DNA from: JADCRZ01 sp037718865
Lineage (GTDB): Bacteria; Bacteroidota; Bacteroidia; Chitinophagales; Chitinophagaceae
Reading direction: 5' to 3'
DNA length: 64,000 nt
NCBI GenBank assembly: GCA_037718865.1
Contig: JBBJMP010000028.1
Coordinates: 10,325 to 74,324 of the forward strand
This document shows positions 37,295 through 46,138 of this stretch, one piece after another (positions within the stretch are counted from its first letter, which is position 1; each line of letters begins with the position of its first letter). A program made the translations under genes and the position numbers. The notes under the pieces were generated by a model, which saw nothing but the letters and a program-made list of their open reading frames with translations, was not told the DNA's origin and ran no database searches.

Positions 37295-37333
37295 ATTAAA
37301 GCATTTGATATTAACAAATTTTGCTTACACCTA

Positions 37334-40300
37334 TCATTCAATGCATTTGCATTTATGTAAAGCTTGGCCATACTTTTTCGGATTTTTTGGCGTGGAGGTG
37401 TCGGCGAACGTGACCCCACCAAGAGACCCGCCAGCACCCCCAGGAAGAACTATTACTGGTGCAATACTTATTGAGAATGATTCGTTCGCATTAAATTCAC
37501 CTTCATTCATCCAAGTAGTAGTCACGGATTTTGCCGGAACTTCAGAAATAGATAGCTTAGCAGTTGCTTTTACTTTTCCATTTGGTACCTCTTCACCAGA
37601 CATTTCGGAACTATAAATATTGCGGTCATCATCACATTTAAACACAACAAGAGCTTGGGCAAAAGCGAACCCTTCGAAATCGTCATACTTCACATCGTCT
37701 TCATATGCAGAAGCGGTAGTAAACAGGTAGACATATTCATCACCAACCTCTGCCTTCATAAGAAACGAATATTCATATTCAGAAAAACCGATATCCTCTC
37801 TGCCAGCCAATCTTACGAAGTAATCTTTTCCACCCACTTTAATAGGTCTGCATGTGAAAAGTCCAAAGGGATCTGTTAGGCTAATAGGTCTATTGTAAAC
37901 ATATCTATACAAATTATAATCATTTGAAGCAAAACCTATCGGATCGGGTTGTAAAAATCTACCTGCAGCATTTTGGTACATCCTATTTCGGTAATCGTAC
38001 AAGTTCAACTCATGGATAAATTCTCTACCAGTAAACAGAAACCGATTGCCAACATTACTGGTCGCAATAATAGTTCCATTAGCACCTTTGATGATTGGCG
38101 TACCGAAAACATCGTATAGATAGCTTTCTACCAAATTACCTAAGGAATTCGTCAGGTGTGTTACATTTCCTAAAGCATCATGATGATAGAAAAAGGTACC
38201 ACTGCCAGAAGCTTTTTGCAGTATTTCATCTGTTCTGGCTCCGTTAATGTATTGTGCAAGTTGAGCATCACTTGCACTTCTTTCGTCGATTAATTGGGAA
38301 TGGTCAAAATAAAAGTATATAGTACTGCCATTAATAGTACGTTTTACGCAACGGTTTCTTGGATCATAAGCGAATTCCACAACAGTACTTCCTTTCTCAG
38401 CTTTAATTAGCCTATCTTGCGCATCATAGGTGTACTTCCAACCATCCCAAGTTTCTAAATTGCCGTTGGTTGTAAACGACGGTTGAATATTCCCTACTTT
38501 CGTATATTGATTTAAATTGTTGGTTAAATAGTCAGTGGTTATTCCATTATCTATCATGCTTGTACGGTTACCTGAAGCATCCCATTGATAAGTTACTGTT
38601 CTGACTGGCAAACCGGGGTTACCACCAGGATTGGTGACATCATATTTTACATTATCGACTTGGTCAATGGCGTCATAAAGATACACGTCTCCTTTATTGT
38701 TATCGCGTTGTACAAACTTTTGGCGACCTACATTATCATACCCGTAATCGAAGCGCGCAGTGGTGAAACAAGCCATTTGGTTGTCTATGCTTAGCAATCG
38801 GTTCTCATCGTCATAAATATATTTCGTAACGGTTTTATCTGTCAACGATCTACCCAATTCTTTAATTGATCGATTCCCGTGTAAATCATAGCTGAAGCTC
38901 GCCAATTTTTGCCCATTTTCTTCTATTAAGGCTAACTGGTTTCTGGCAGAATATCCATAGCTTACAATTGTTCCACTTGGATATTTCAAGGTTCCGCGTA
39001 AACCGTCATTATTATAAGTATACTCCACTTTCTTTGCTCCCATACCAGCGATAGATTGTGATTCATTCTCTAAATCATTTGCTTCATTAAAGTCATAGCT
39101 TAAAATACTTATAGAACTTGACATTTTTGTAACCCTGTTGGCGTCATCATATTCATATGTAACAGGTGGGGTTAAGTTATCATTCCAAGCAGTACTTTTA
39201 AGTCGGTTTCGGCTATCAAATGTTTGTGTTCTTATTTTTCCAGACCTGTTTGTATAGGTTATTCGATTGCCTACAGGATCGTATATGTATTCTTCAAACG
39301 TGTTTCCAGGGTAAATTGTCCTTTTAAGGCGGTTTAGCTTATCATATATAAATTGATATTCATTATTTTTAGGATCTGTGATCTTCGATATATTCCCTTC
39401 AGGATCAAACGTAGTCTTTGTCACTTGATTTTTCCGGTCGGTAGTCAAAACTATATTGTTTATATCATCATAACTTCTCTTAGAAATGCCATTGTCAGGA
39501 CGAGTAAATGTCTTTCTGCGTCCAGCAGCATCGGATATCCACTCCATTTTATTTCCTAGAGGATCAATTTCGCTTTTTTTTCGGTTCCTCTCATCGTAAA
39601 TGTATTTCCTCTTCTTCCCCTTCGAATCGGTTACTGTTATAAGGTTTCCTACTGCATCATATTCGTAAAAAGTTGAAGCCGCCTCTGCAGTGCCTGCCCC
39701 AACGATTTCCTGAATTGTTCGCCATTCAACATCATATTTTATTTCAAGGATCTTGCCGCTGGGTGAAATGATCTTTGTCGGATTATTTTCGCTATGCGAA
39801 CAACCGCAACCACCTCCGGGTAGATCGTACGAATAGGTGGTAATCCTGTTTTTTGGATCGGTTACTGTCTTCGGCCGGCGAAACTCATCATGTTTGGTTA
39901 TCCATTGTTTACCTAACTCATTCGTAATAGTATCTTGATTCCCAAAACTATCATAGCCATATTTCTTAACGCTCCCACCCGGATTAATCATTTTAGTTAA
40001 TAATCCTCTTTCGTTATATTCATATTCTATTGTATTACCACGGGCATCTGTAACTGTTTTAAGCCGGTCAGCAGCATCATAAGTAAAATTTGTTATTTTG
40101 CCTTCAGCATTCTGAAAACTCGTTTGCAATCCCCGAGTATTATATAACGAATACTCTAGGCCACCATTACGCCTGCGATGATTTAATAATTGTGTAAATT
40201 GTACCAAATTATTGTAAGTAAATGTTTCATAGGAATTATCGTAATAGTCAATCTGGATAATTCTGTGCCTGCTATCACGGGTATAGATTGTTAATCGGCC

Positions 40301-40400
40301 CACTTGGTCTTTGTGTGTCAATTCAAGATCCAAGGTGTCATAAGTCCTTTCTTCCGTGCTTCCATCGGGGTAGATAATCTTCCTAGGACTGCCATACCTA
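37334..40400 (-). pseudogene. RHS-repeat protein, C-terminal part (gene split by IS630)
   Basis: About 1,020 codons in one open frame from the IS junction at 40400 to the stop at 37334. It holds dozens of YD/RHS repeats (YDAADRLKTVTDARGNTIEYEY-type), then the RHS-associated core (GRFLQPDPIGF, NLYRYVYNRPISLTDPFGL). A tip of about 150 residues follows the core and ends in HKCKCIE. The tip matches no toxin family I know. A TTG at 40333 could start a truncated product, but the real start is in the other half at 42801. Joined across the IS with one TA copy, the two halves give an uninterrupted frame of 1,421 residues. Confidence 0.9.
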
Positions 40401-40436
40401 GTGTTAAGTTAAATGTAATATGACGTATTAATTTAG

Positions 40437-40444
40437 TATATTTG
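40437..40444 (+). promoter_or_regulatory. -7 element of the IS630 transposase promoter
   Basis: TATATTTG matches the Bacteroidota -7 consensus TAnnTTTG exactly, 15 bp before the transposase ATG. No -33 TTG lies at the expected distance, so the assignment is tentative. Confidence 0.35.
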
Positions 40445-40459
40445 TAAAACACTTTACAA

Positions 40460-40918
40460 ATGATACGTTATACTATTAAATTAACCAAAGCCGAAGTAGA
40501 AGAATTAATGGCTATAATTAATAAGGGTTCACATACTTCTCAAACTTTCCGCGTTGCTTACATACTTTTAAATTGTGATGAAGGAAAGTATTCTGAAAAA
40601 GTAACCAATGAGCAAATAAGTAAGGTGCTGAAAGTAGGAATGCGAACGATAGATAGGGTTAAGAAAAAGTTTTTGGAAGAAGGATTTGAGGCAGTATTAG
40701 AAAGGCGACCTACGTCGCGTGTATATGAAAAGAAAATGGACGGGGATACTGAGGCGAAGCTTATAACCCTATGTTGCAGTGAACCACCTAAGGGCTTTGC
40801 TAAATGGTCATTGAGATTATTAGCTGACAAGATGGTAGAATTAAAGTATGTTGAAAGCATTACGCATGTAACGGTAAGAAACGTACTAAAAAAAACGAAC
40901 TTAAGCCTTGGAAAGTAA
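40460..40918 (+). CDS. IS630 transposase, first frame (DNA-binding part)
   Basis: 152 residues. The helix-turn-helix N-terminal domain includes TNEQISKVLKVGMRTIDRVKKKF and a linker ERRPTSRVYEKKMDG, followed by FAKWSLRLLADKMVEL, as in IS630-type transposases. Alone it lacks the catalytic domain. In frame at 40888-40894 it meets A-AAA-AAA, where a -1 shift would join it to the catalytic frame and give a product of about 377 residues, the usual IS630 length. The short form may act as a regulator. Confidence 0.88.
   Translation: MIRYTIKLTKAEVEELMAIINKGSHTSQTFRVAYILLNCDEGKYSEKVTNEQISKVLKVGMRTIDRVKKKFLEEGFEAVLERRPTSRVYEKKMDGDTEAKLITLCCSEPPKGFAKWSLRLLADKMVELKYVESITHVTVRNVLKKTNLSLGK
40888..40894 (+). 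other. probable programmed -1 frameshift site of the IS630 transposase
   Basis: Slippery heptamer A-AAA-AAA within a run of eight A. Zero-frame reading is CTA AAA AAA ACG. After slipping back one base the ribosome reads AAC GAA CTT, giving NELKPWKVKGWVIPP, the conserved IS630 inter-domain sequence. The zero frame ends 24 bases later. Confidence 0.7.
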
Positions 40919-40926
40919 AGGGATGG

Positions 40927-41592
40927 GTGATACCACCTCAGCGCAACAGTGAGTTTGTGGCAAATATGGAATTAGTGTTGGATGTATATAAAAGGCCCTA
41001 TGATGCTGATTATCCGGTAGTTTGCATGGATGAATCGCCAAAGCAGTTAATAGAAGAACTGCGGCCATCAACTAAAATGAGGCCAGGTCAGGATGCAAGA
41101 GTGGATTATGAGTATGTAAGAAATGGAGTGGTAAATATATTTATGGCTAATGAGCCCTTGAAAGGAAAACGAATTGTGGAGGTTACAGAATTTAAGACAA
41201 AAAAAGATTGGGCAGCATTCATTAAATGGATTGCAGATAAGGAATACCCGGGAGCTAAAAGAATAACATTGGTAATGGATAATTTTAAGACTCACAGTGC
41301 ATCAGCATTTTATGAAACCTTTGAGCCGGCAGAAGCAAAAAGGCTTTGGGATAGATTTGAATTTGTATATACCCCTAAACATGGCAGTTGGTTAAATATG
41401 ACCGAAATAGAATTACACGTCTTAAATGGGCAATGCCTCAACAGGCATATATCCACTATGAAGAAAATTAAGGACGAAGTTAAAGCATGGCAAACCAATA
41501 GGAATAATAAGAACAGTAAAATAAATTGGCAGTTTACAAATAAAGAAGCAAGGGTAAAACTTAAAAAGCTATATCCGTCAATTCAGGATTAA
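40927..41592 (+). CDS. IS630 transposase, second frame (DDE catalytic domain)
   Basis: At least 221 residues from 40927, but the frame really opens at the slippery site (40894), and KPWKVKGW lies upstream of the apparent start. The catalytic triad is visible: Asp in VVCMDESPKQL, Asp in ITLVMDNFKTH and Glu in GSWLNMTEIEL. All three residues are intact, so the element may be active. The stop overlaps the right terminal repeat. Confidence 0.9.
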   Translation: MIPPQRNSEFVANMELVLDVYKRPYDADYPVVCMDESPKQLIEELRPSTKMRPGQDARVDYEYVRNGVVNIFMANEPLKGKRIVEVTEFKTKKDWAAFIKWIADKEYPGAKRITLVMDNFKTHSASAFYETFEPAEAKRLWDRFEFVYTPKHGSWLNMTEIELHVLNGQCLNRHISTMKKIKDEVKAWQTNRNNKNSKINWQFTNKEARVKLKKLYPSIQD

Positions 41593-41600
41593 CTTAACAC

Positions 41601-42801
41601 TAGTACGATTCTCATATGTTGTTGTTCTGCCTAAAGCATCTGTTTCGCTTTGGCGAAAACCCTTTCCCCCATCGGCAAAATCAACCTGTGATCTACTTCC
41701 AAATCCGTCTGTATATGAATTGGTTTTTGAAAAATCATTTACAGGTGAACTGAAAACCTGTTTTAAACCGTTTGGGTATATAACCGTTTTATTTGCTGTA
41801 CTGGCATCAAGGGTTGCCATAACTTCGTTCGTTACTCCGTTCCTTTCTTCTTTAATAAACCCATTGGAGAAAGGCAAGTATGTATATTTCATATTAGTAG
41901 CTGAACCTCTGTATCGCGGGTCAATGGCGTGAGCAAGCATTGGCTGGCTGCCCGGGGGGGATTGGATGTATGAGTAAATTGCAGATGTTCCATCCCCGTA
42001 GGTTGCGCCCGTTAAGCAAACGAATCCATTCATAACCGTATAATTATATGTTACCTTTCTCAAATCACGGGTTTCAACCTGTGCAATAACCCGAACATTA
42101 TTTACAAGGGAATAGCTTATTTCCAAGTAGCGCCCGGCAGGCTCTGTAATACGGGTTAATTTCCGCGTGGTATTATCGTATGTGAGGATGTACAGATTTT
42201 TATACTTGTCCAAAAAGTCCTGGAGTTGATAATACGTGTTTGCTCCAGAACCCAGCTTCTCGAACCGGTAACGAAAACCATCGGATTTTTGCAGAAAAAA
42301 GTTGTTTCCGTATTGAAATAACCACTTGTTCTTACCAGGACCTGCTGACCAACGAATCTGATCTACCTTAACAAAGATATCCTGTCCTCCTTGGGGGTAA
42401 TGAATCCGGATGCCGGAACCGACATCCACCATATCATATTGGTAACTACTGTTCCAGTTATGCGCATTGCCATAGTTTCGAACATAGTCCCCACTTCCAC
42501 TATGCCCATAACGAATCCAAATCAACTGCTCTTCACCTACACCTCCCCATACTTCCAAGTCGTGAATTTTTCTATGCACGCTGCCTCCAAACGGATCAAA
42601 ATAATTTCCCGCCCCCGGATATCCAGGTTCAGGAGGACACTGGTCTGTATCCCCATAAAAATCAATGTCTGGCAATTCCATTTCAATTCCCAACTCCGAA
42701 TTGTCACTCCCTGAGAGGTTTATAAAACTTGTAAATTTTTCATTTGCCTGGGCAAAAAAATAAAATGCAAGGCTAATCAGAAAGACGAACAGCTTTTTCA
42801 T
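41601..42801 (-). pseudogene. RHS-repeat protein, N-terminal part (gene split by IS630)
   Basis: About 400 codons. The signal peptide (LFVFLISLAFYFFAQA) starts at ATG 42801; a TTG two codons earlier is less likely. An N-terminal module common to secreted Bacteroidota RHS proteins follows (YFDPFGGSVHRKIHDLEVWG, QLIWIRYGHSGSGDYVR), then the first YD-like repeats (LTRITEPAGRYLEISY). The frame runs past the TA duplication into the IS end, adding SVKLILN and a stop at 41578. The original next residues, RYGSPRKIIYPDGS, lie on the other side of the IS at 40400. As it stands this encodes only a secreted stub. Confidence 0.9.
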
Positions 42802-43262
42802 AAGCAATTAATTTTATACACAGCGGTATATATATGCAATCGGGGAAGGCATAAGCCAATTAACCAAAACACCTGGTCTATAACGTTATGTTTTATAGGT
42901 AGGATGAAAAAGGCTCGAATTAAATTGATGATAGTCTACAAAGGGGGAGTAAAGTATTGACAGATAAATCTTCCTATTAAATTGCAGAGTAGAACCTGGC
43001 TATTCGATATATATGCTTCGGAAGAAAAACAAACTAATAGGGCAAACAAATCTACAAAACAAATCCAATATATTATAATTTTGTTACCATTTTTTAAGAT
43101 TAAATTATTAGTTACGTTTAAATCCTTTATAATCATCACTCTTAACGAAATTGACAAAATAATTTTCTGAATCCACTTGCTTTTTGAGGTAAGCCGAAAT
43201 AAACCCATCTTTATTTTTCCCAAAATAACTGCTACACTTATGATCGGTAAATCTTTTGCTTT
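42802..43262. other. 461-bp AT-rich intergenic region between divergent genes
   Basis: This region separates the RHS gene (minus) from the O-antigen-ligase-like gene (plus) and must hold both promoters. It is strongly AT-rich. No -33/-7 pair met the consensus on either strand. A 112-codon minus-strand frame here (42936-43274) is low-complexity and overlaps the next gene's start; I do not call it a gene. Confidence 0.4.
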
Positions 43263-45200
43263 ATGGCAAAACATAAAATCTCTTTAGATACACCAAGTGC
43301 CAAAGCACTACCTAAAAAAAATAAAGGACAGGAGACTTATTTTATCTGGAAAAGCATGACCAACTGGCTAATACTGCTGGTTACCATTTTGCCTGTATTG
43401 TTTTCATGGCAGAGTACTGATCCGGTTGTCACCATCCGCTATATTTTTCTTGGCTGGTTTATCTTATTGTTTGTTTTGTACTTCTTCGTTTTACAGAAAC
43501 AACCGCAGCATCGTTTTCTTAGGCCTGTAAAATTTGTATTTGCTTTCGGTGTTTGTTATGCGCTGTGGAGTGCAGTGTCTATGTTATTTTCAATTAATAT
43601 CGCAATAGGATATTATGAGGTTGCCCGTCACCTGCTAAATATCATCTTATTATTTTTAGTGATGCTAACCGTAGTGCAGGAAGAACCACAGGTATTGAAA
43701 CTATGCAAGGCGCTCGTGATCGCCTCGGTAATCCAAAGTGCAGCAGGTATCCTGCAATACCATAACGCTGATATTATAGCCATACCAGGAGCAGAAAACG
43801 CCAGGCCCTACGGATTCATGGGCAATCGAAATCTTTTCGGTTCTGCGCAGGCGTTTATTTTACCTTTTGTACTTTTTGTTCTATACAGTGCTGGCAGATT
43901 ATGGAAGTACACCAGCTTTGTGGCCGTCATCGGAGTCGCGGTTTCAGTATTGATTTCACAAAGCCGGTCTGCCTGGCTGGCTGCCATCGCCCTATTACTC
44001 TTTTCATTTATACTGATGATACTCTTCTTACAGAAACACCGGAAAGTATGGATCACTGCCAGTTTATTCGGTTTAATAATTATCCTGACGGTAGTATCCC
44101 TGCTTTCAATTTCAGACAAGGGCGGCCCTTTATTTAAAGTGGTCAAGGCAAAGGCTTTTACCCTTATTCAGCCGGGATCCGATTCATCTTCAGGACAGTT
44201 GCGATTCATCATCTGGGAGAAAACGCTGCGTTTAATCCAGGATCACCCGGTCCTGGGCGCAGGTCCCGGCAACTGGACGCTGGCCATTCCTGCTTATGGC
44301 AGTCAGGGTACGATGTGGGCCGAAGGTTTAGTAGTCCCGACCCGGCCTCATAACGTCTACCTGCAGGTAGCGTCGGAAACGGGCCTTCCGGGGGCTATGT
44401 TGTATTTTGGTATGTGGCTGTATATAATCACCACCGGACTCGCCACAGTCCGAAGATCTCAGTCCGAACAGGTTCGTGTGTTGTCTATTCTCATGCTCGC
44501 GGGTTTGGCAGCTTTTGCCACTGATAGCCTGTTTAGTTTCCCTACCGAAAGAATCGAACATTCACTATATATCATGATCATGGGAGGTGTAGTCCTTGGC
44601 TTACATTCGAACTTGTCAAAACAAGATCCACAGCGATCACCCAACAAGTGGCTGCGTGTTTGCGCGCTTGCTATAATTCTGTTCAACCTCTTCCTCGGAT
44701 ATGAAAAATACAAATTTGAGAAACATATGAAACTTGCCCGGTCATACAGGAAAGAAAATCAACACATAAACGTTATAGATGAAGTTGAAGCGGGAAAATC
44801 AAGATTTGTGACGCTCGACCCTAAAAGTGAACCATTGGAAATGCATTCCAGCATAGCTTACAGAAGTCTTAAAAATTATGAAATGGCGCTTCGAGAGATC
44901 TATACCGCCAAGAGCTATCACCCAAACAGTACAAGGATCTATACAACCATGGGAGTTATCCACTCTGATGTGAAACAGTACGATAAGGCCATTAACAGCT
45001 ATCAGCAGGCGTTAAAGTTTGCCCCCGGTTACAAGATTGCCATCAAAAACCTGGCGGTTGCTTATTACCACTCAGGCAATTACTCCGAGTGCATTGAAAC
45101 ATTGAAAAAATTAAGCATCGACTCGGCGATTGAAGAGTTTATGAAGAAGGCTAAATTACATATGGAAGCCAAGCTTAATAACGGGGATACCAAAAGGTAG
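43263..45200 (+). CDS. O-antigen ligase-like (Wzy_C/WaaL) membrane protein with C-terminal TPRs
   Basis: 645 residues. Around ten to twelve membrane segments fill residues 35-475. The large periplasmic loop holds the family signature LIQDHPVLGAGPGNWTLAIP, and a conserved segment RPHNVYLQVASETGLPGAML. The C-terminal 130 residues form TPR units (RIYTTMGVIHSDVKQYDKAINSYQQALKFAPGYK). The domain transfers or polymerises lipid-linked glycans at the periplasmic face; related proteins are pilin glycan ligases. No polysaccharide cluster is adjacent, so its substrate is unclear. It stands alone. Confidence 0.85.
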   Translation: MAKHKISLDTPSAKALPKKNKGQETYFIWKSMTNWLILLVTILPVLFSWQSTDPVVTIRYIFLGWFILLFVLYFFVLQKQPQHRFLRPVKFVFAFGVCYALWSAVSMLFSINIAIGYYEVARHLLNIILLFLVMLTVVQEEPQVLKLCKALVIASVIQSAAGILQYHNADIIAIPGAENARPYGFMGNRNLFGSAQAFILPFVLFVLYSAGRLWKYTSFVAVIGVAVSVLISQSRSAWLAAIALLLFSFILMILFLQKHRKVWITASLFGLIIILTVVSLLSISDKGGPLFKVVKAKAFTLIQPGSDSSSGQLRFIIWEKTLRLIQDHPVLGAGPGNWTLAIPAYGSQGTMWAEGLVVPTRPHNVYLQVASETGLPGAMLYFGMWLYIITTGLATVRRSQSEQVRVLSILMLAGLAAFATDSLFSFPTERIEHSLYIMIMGGVVLGLHSNLSKQDPQRSPNKWLRVCALAIILFNLFLGYEKYKFEKHMKLARSYRKENQHINVIDEVEAGKSRFVTLDPKSEPLEMHSSIAYRSLKNYEMALREIYTAKSYHPNSTRIYTTMGVIHSDVKQYDKAINSYQQALKFAPGYKIAIKNLAVAYYHSGNYSECIETLKKLSIDSAIEEFMKKAKLHMEAKLNNGDTKR

Positions 45201-45441
45201 ATGATTTTTTAAGATGCAGTATCTTTACCCAGATCATTGATGATTCTCCGGTTGCCTGGACTGTCTTATAAAGTCGATTTTCAAAAGTATTCAGGGATCT
45301 CTCATTTCGCCCGCTGGAACTCGTTCAGAGAAAAGGATAAGGGCTCATTCGAGATGACAAGAGAGAGAAAGTAAGGAGGAAGGCGAATGTGAGCACCCCG
45401 TGGCTCCAATATTGAATACCTGTAAGTCTCAACGAAAAATT

Positions 45442-46121
45442 ATGATTAACTGGTGGATTGGATGCTCCGGCTTTCATTACAAGCACTGGAAGGAAATTTT
45501 TTACCCGAAGGGCCTGGCGCAGCGTAAATGGTTTGATTTTTATTGCCCGCAGTTCAATACCATCGAGTTGAACGTTACGTTTTACCGTTTTCCCAACTTT
45601 CTTTTTTAGAAACCTGGCAAAAAAATAGTCCTGATCACTTTCGCTTTTCTGTAAAAGCGCCAAGATTGATCACACATCACAAAAAATTCTAGGAAACTGA
45701 AAAATTGATCTCGGATTTTTATAATACTAGTCGGGAAGGGTTAAAAGAGAAGCTGGCTGTGTACTGTTTCAATTACCTCCCCGGCTATCGTATACAGAAG
45801 AAAGGTTTGAAAAATTATCAATAGCCTGGATAACTCTTTCTTAAACGCAGTAGAGTTCCGGCACTCCAGCTAGTGGAGTGCCGGAACTCTACAAAAAACT
45901 TGCAAAACATAAGATCAGTTTTGTGGCATGAGCCATCTCGAATTACCGGATGAATTTTATTCAAAACGCAAAAACGGTATATTATCGATTTCATGGCATA
46001 CCGGAATTGTATAAGTCCAGATACGCCCTTGCTGACTCTGCAAAGTTTCATCTATCAGGTCGAGAACAGCGGTAAAACCCGGGAATCGTTTGTCTACTTC
46101 AATAATGCAAGCTCTAATTAA
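45442..46121 (+). pseudogene. decayed DUF72 gene, paralogue of 32068-32808
   Basis: It starts with an intact DUF72 N-terminus (MINWWIGCSGFHYKHWKEIF, then FYRFPN), then a stop at 45607-45609. Homology resumes in shifted frames: DHFRFSVKAPRLITHHKKF followed by TAG, then SDFYNTSREGLKEKLA, an indel before FQLPP, AVEFRHSS then TAG in a palindrome, ELYKKLAKHKISF in another frame, VYYRFHGIPELYKS, and a final VYFNNASSN. At least two stops and several frameshifts exclude a functional product. The similarity to the intact copy is clear at protein level, so it is either an old duplicate or an independently acquired relative. Confidence 0.88.
45850..45892. repeat. perfect 19-bp-arm palindrome inside the DUF72 pseudogene
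   Basis: Arms at 45850-45868 and 45874-45892 are exact complements with a 5-nt loop GCTAG. The left arm is the normal coding sequence for VEFRHS; the right arm replaces the expected Trp-Trp region and carries both a stop (TAG in the loop) and a frameshift. Confidence 0.9.
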
Positions 46122-46138
46122 CCGACCCAAATAGGTGA

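Larger units (their letters stand above)
40401..41600 (+). mobile_element. IS630-family insertion sequence, 1,200 bp, complete
   Basis: The ends are perfect 12-bp terminal inverted repeats (GTGTTAAGTTAA at 40401-40412, its complement at 41589-41600). The target duplication is TA at 40399-40400 and 41601-41602, as IS630/Tc1-mariner elements produce. It contains two overlapping transposase frames joined by an A-run. It is inserted antisense into the RHS gene. Intact ends and frames suggest recent insertion. Confidence 0.93.

Noticed and set aside
42936..43274. 112-codon minus-strand frame in the AT-rich gap
   Set aside because: Low-complexity Ile/Lys/Asn content, no recognisable domain, and it overlaps the start of the O-antigen-ligase-like gene on the other strand.
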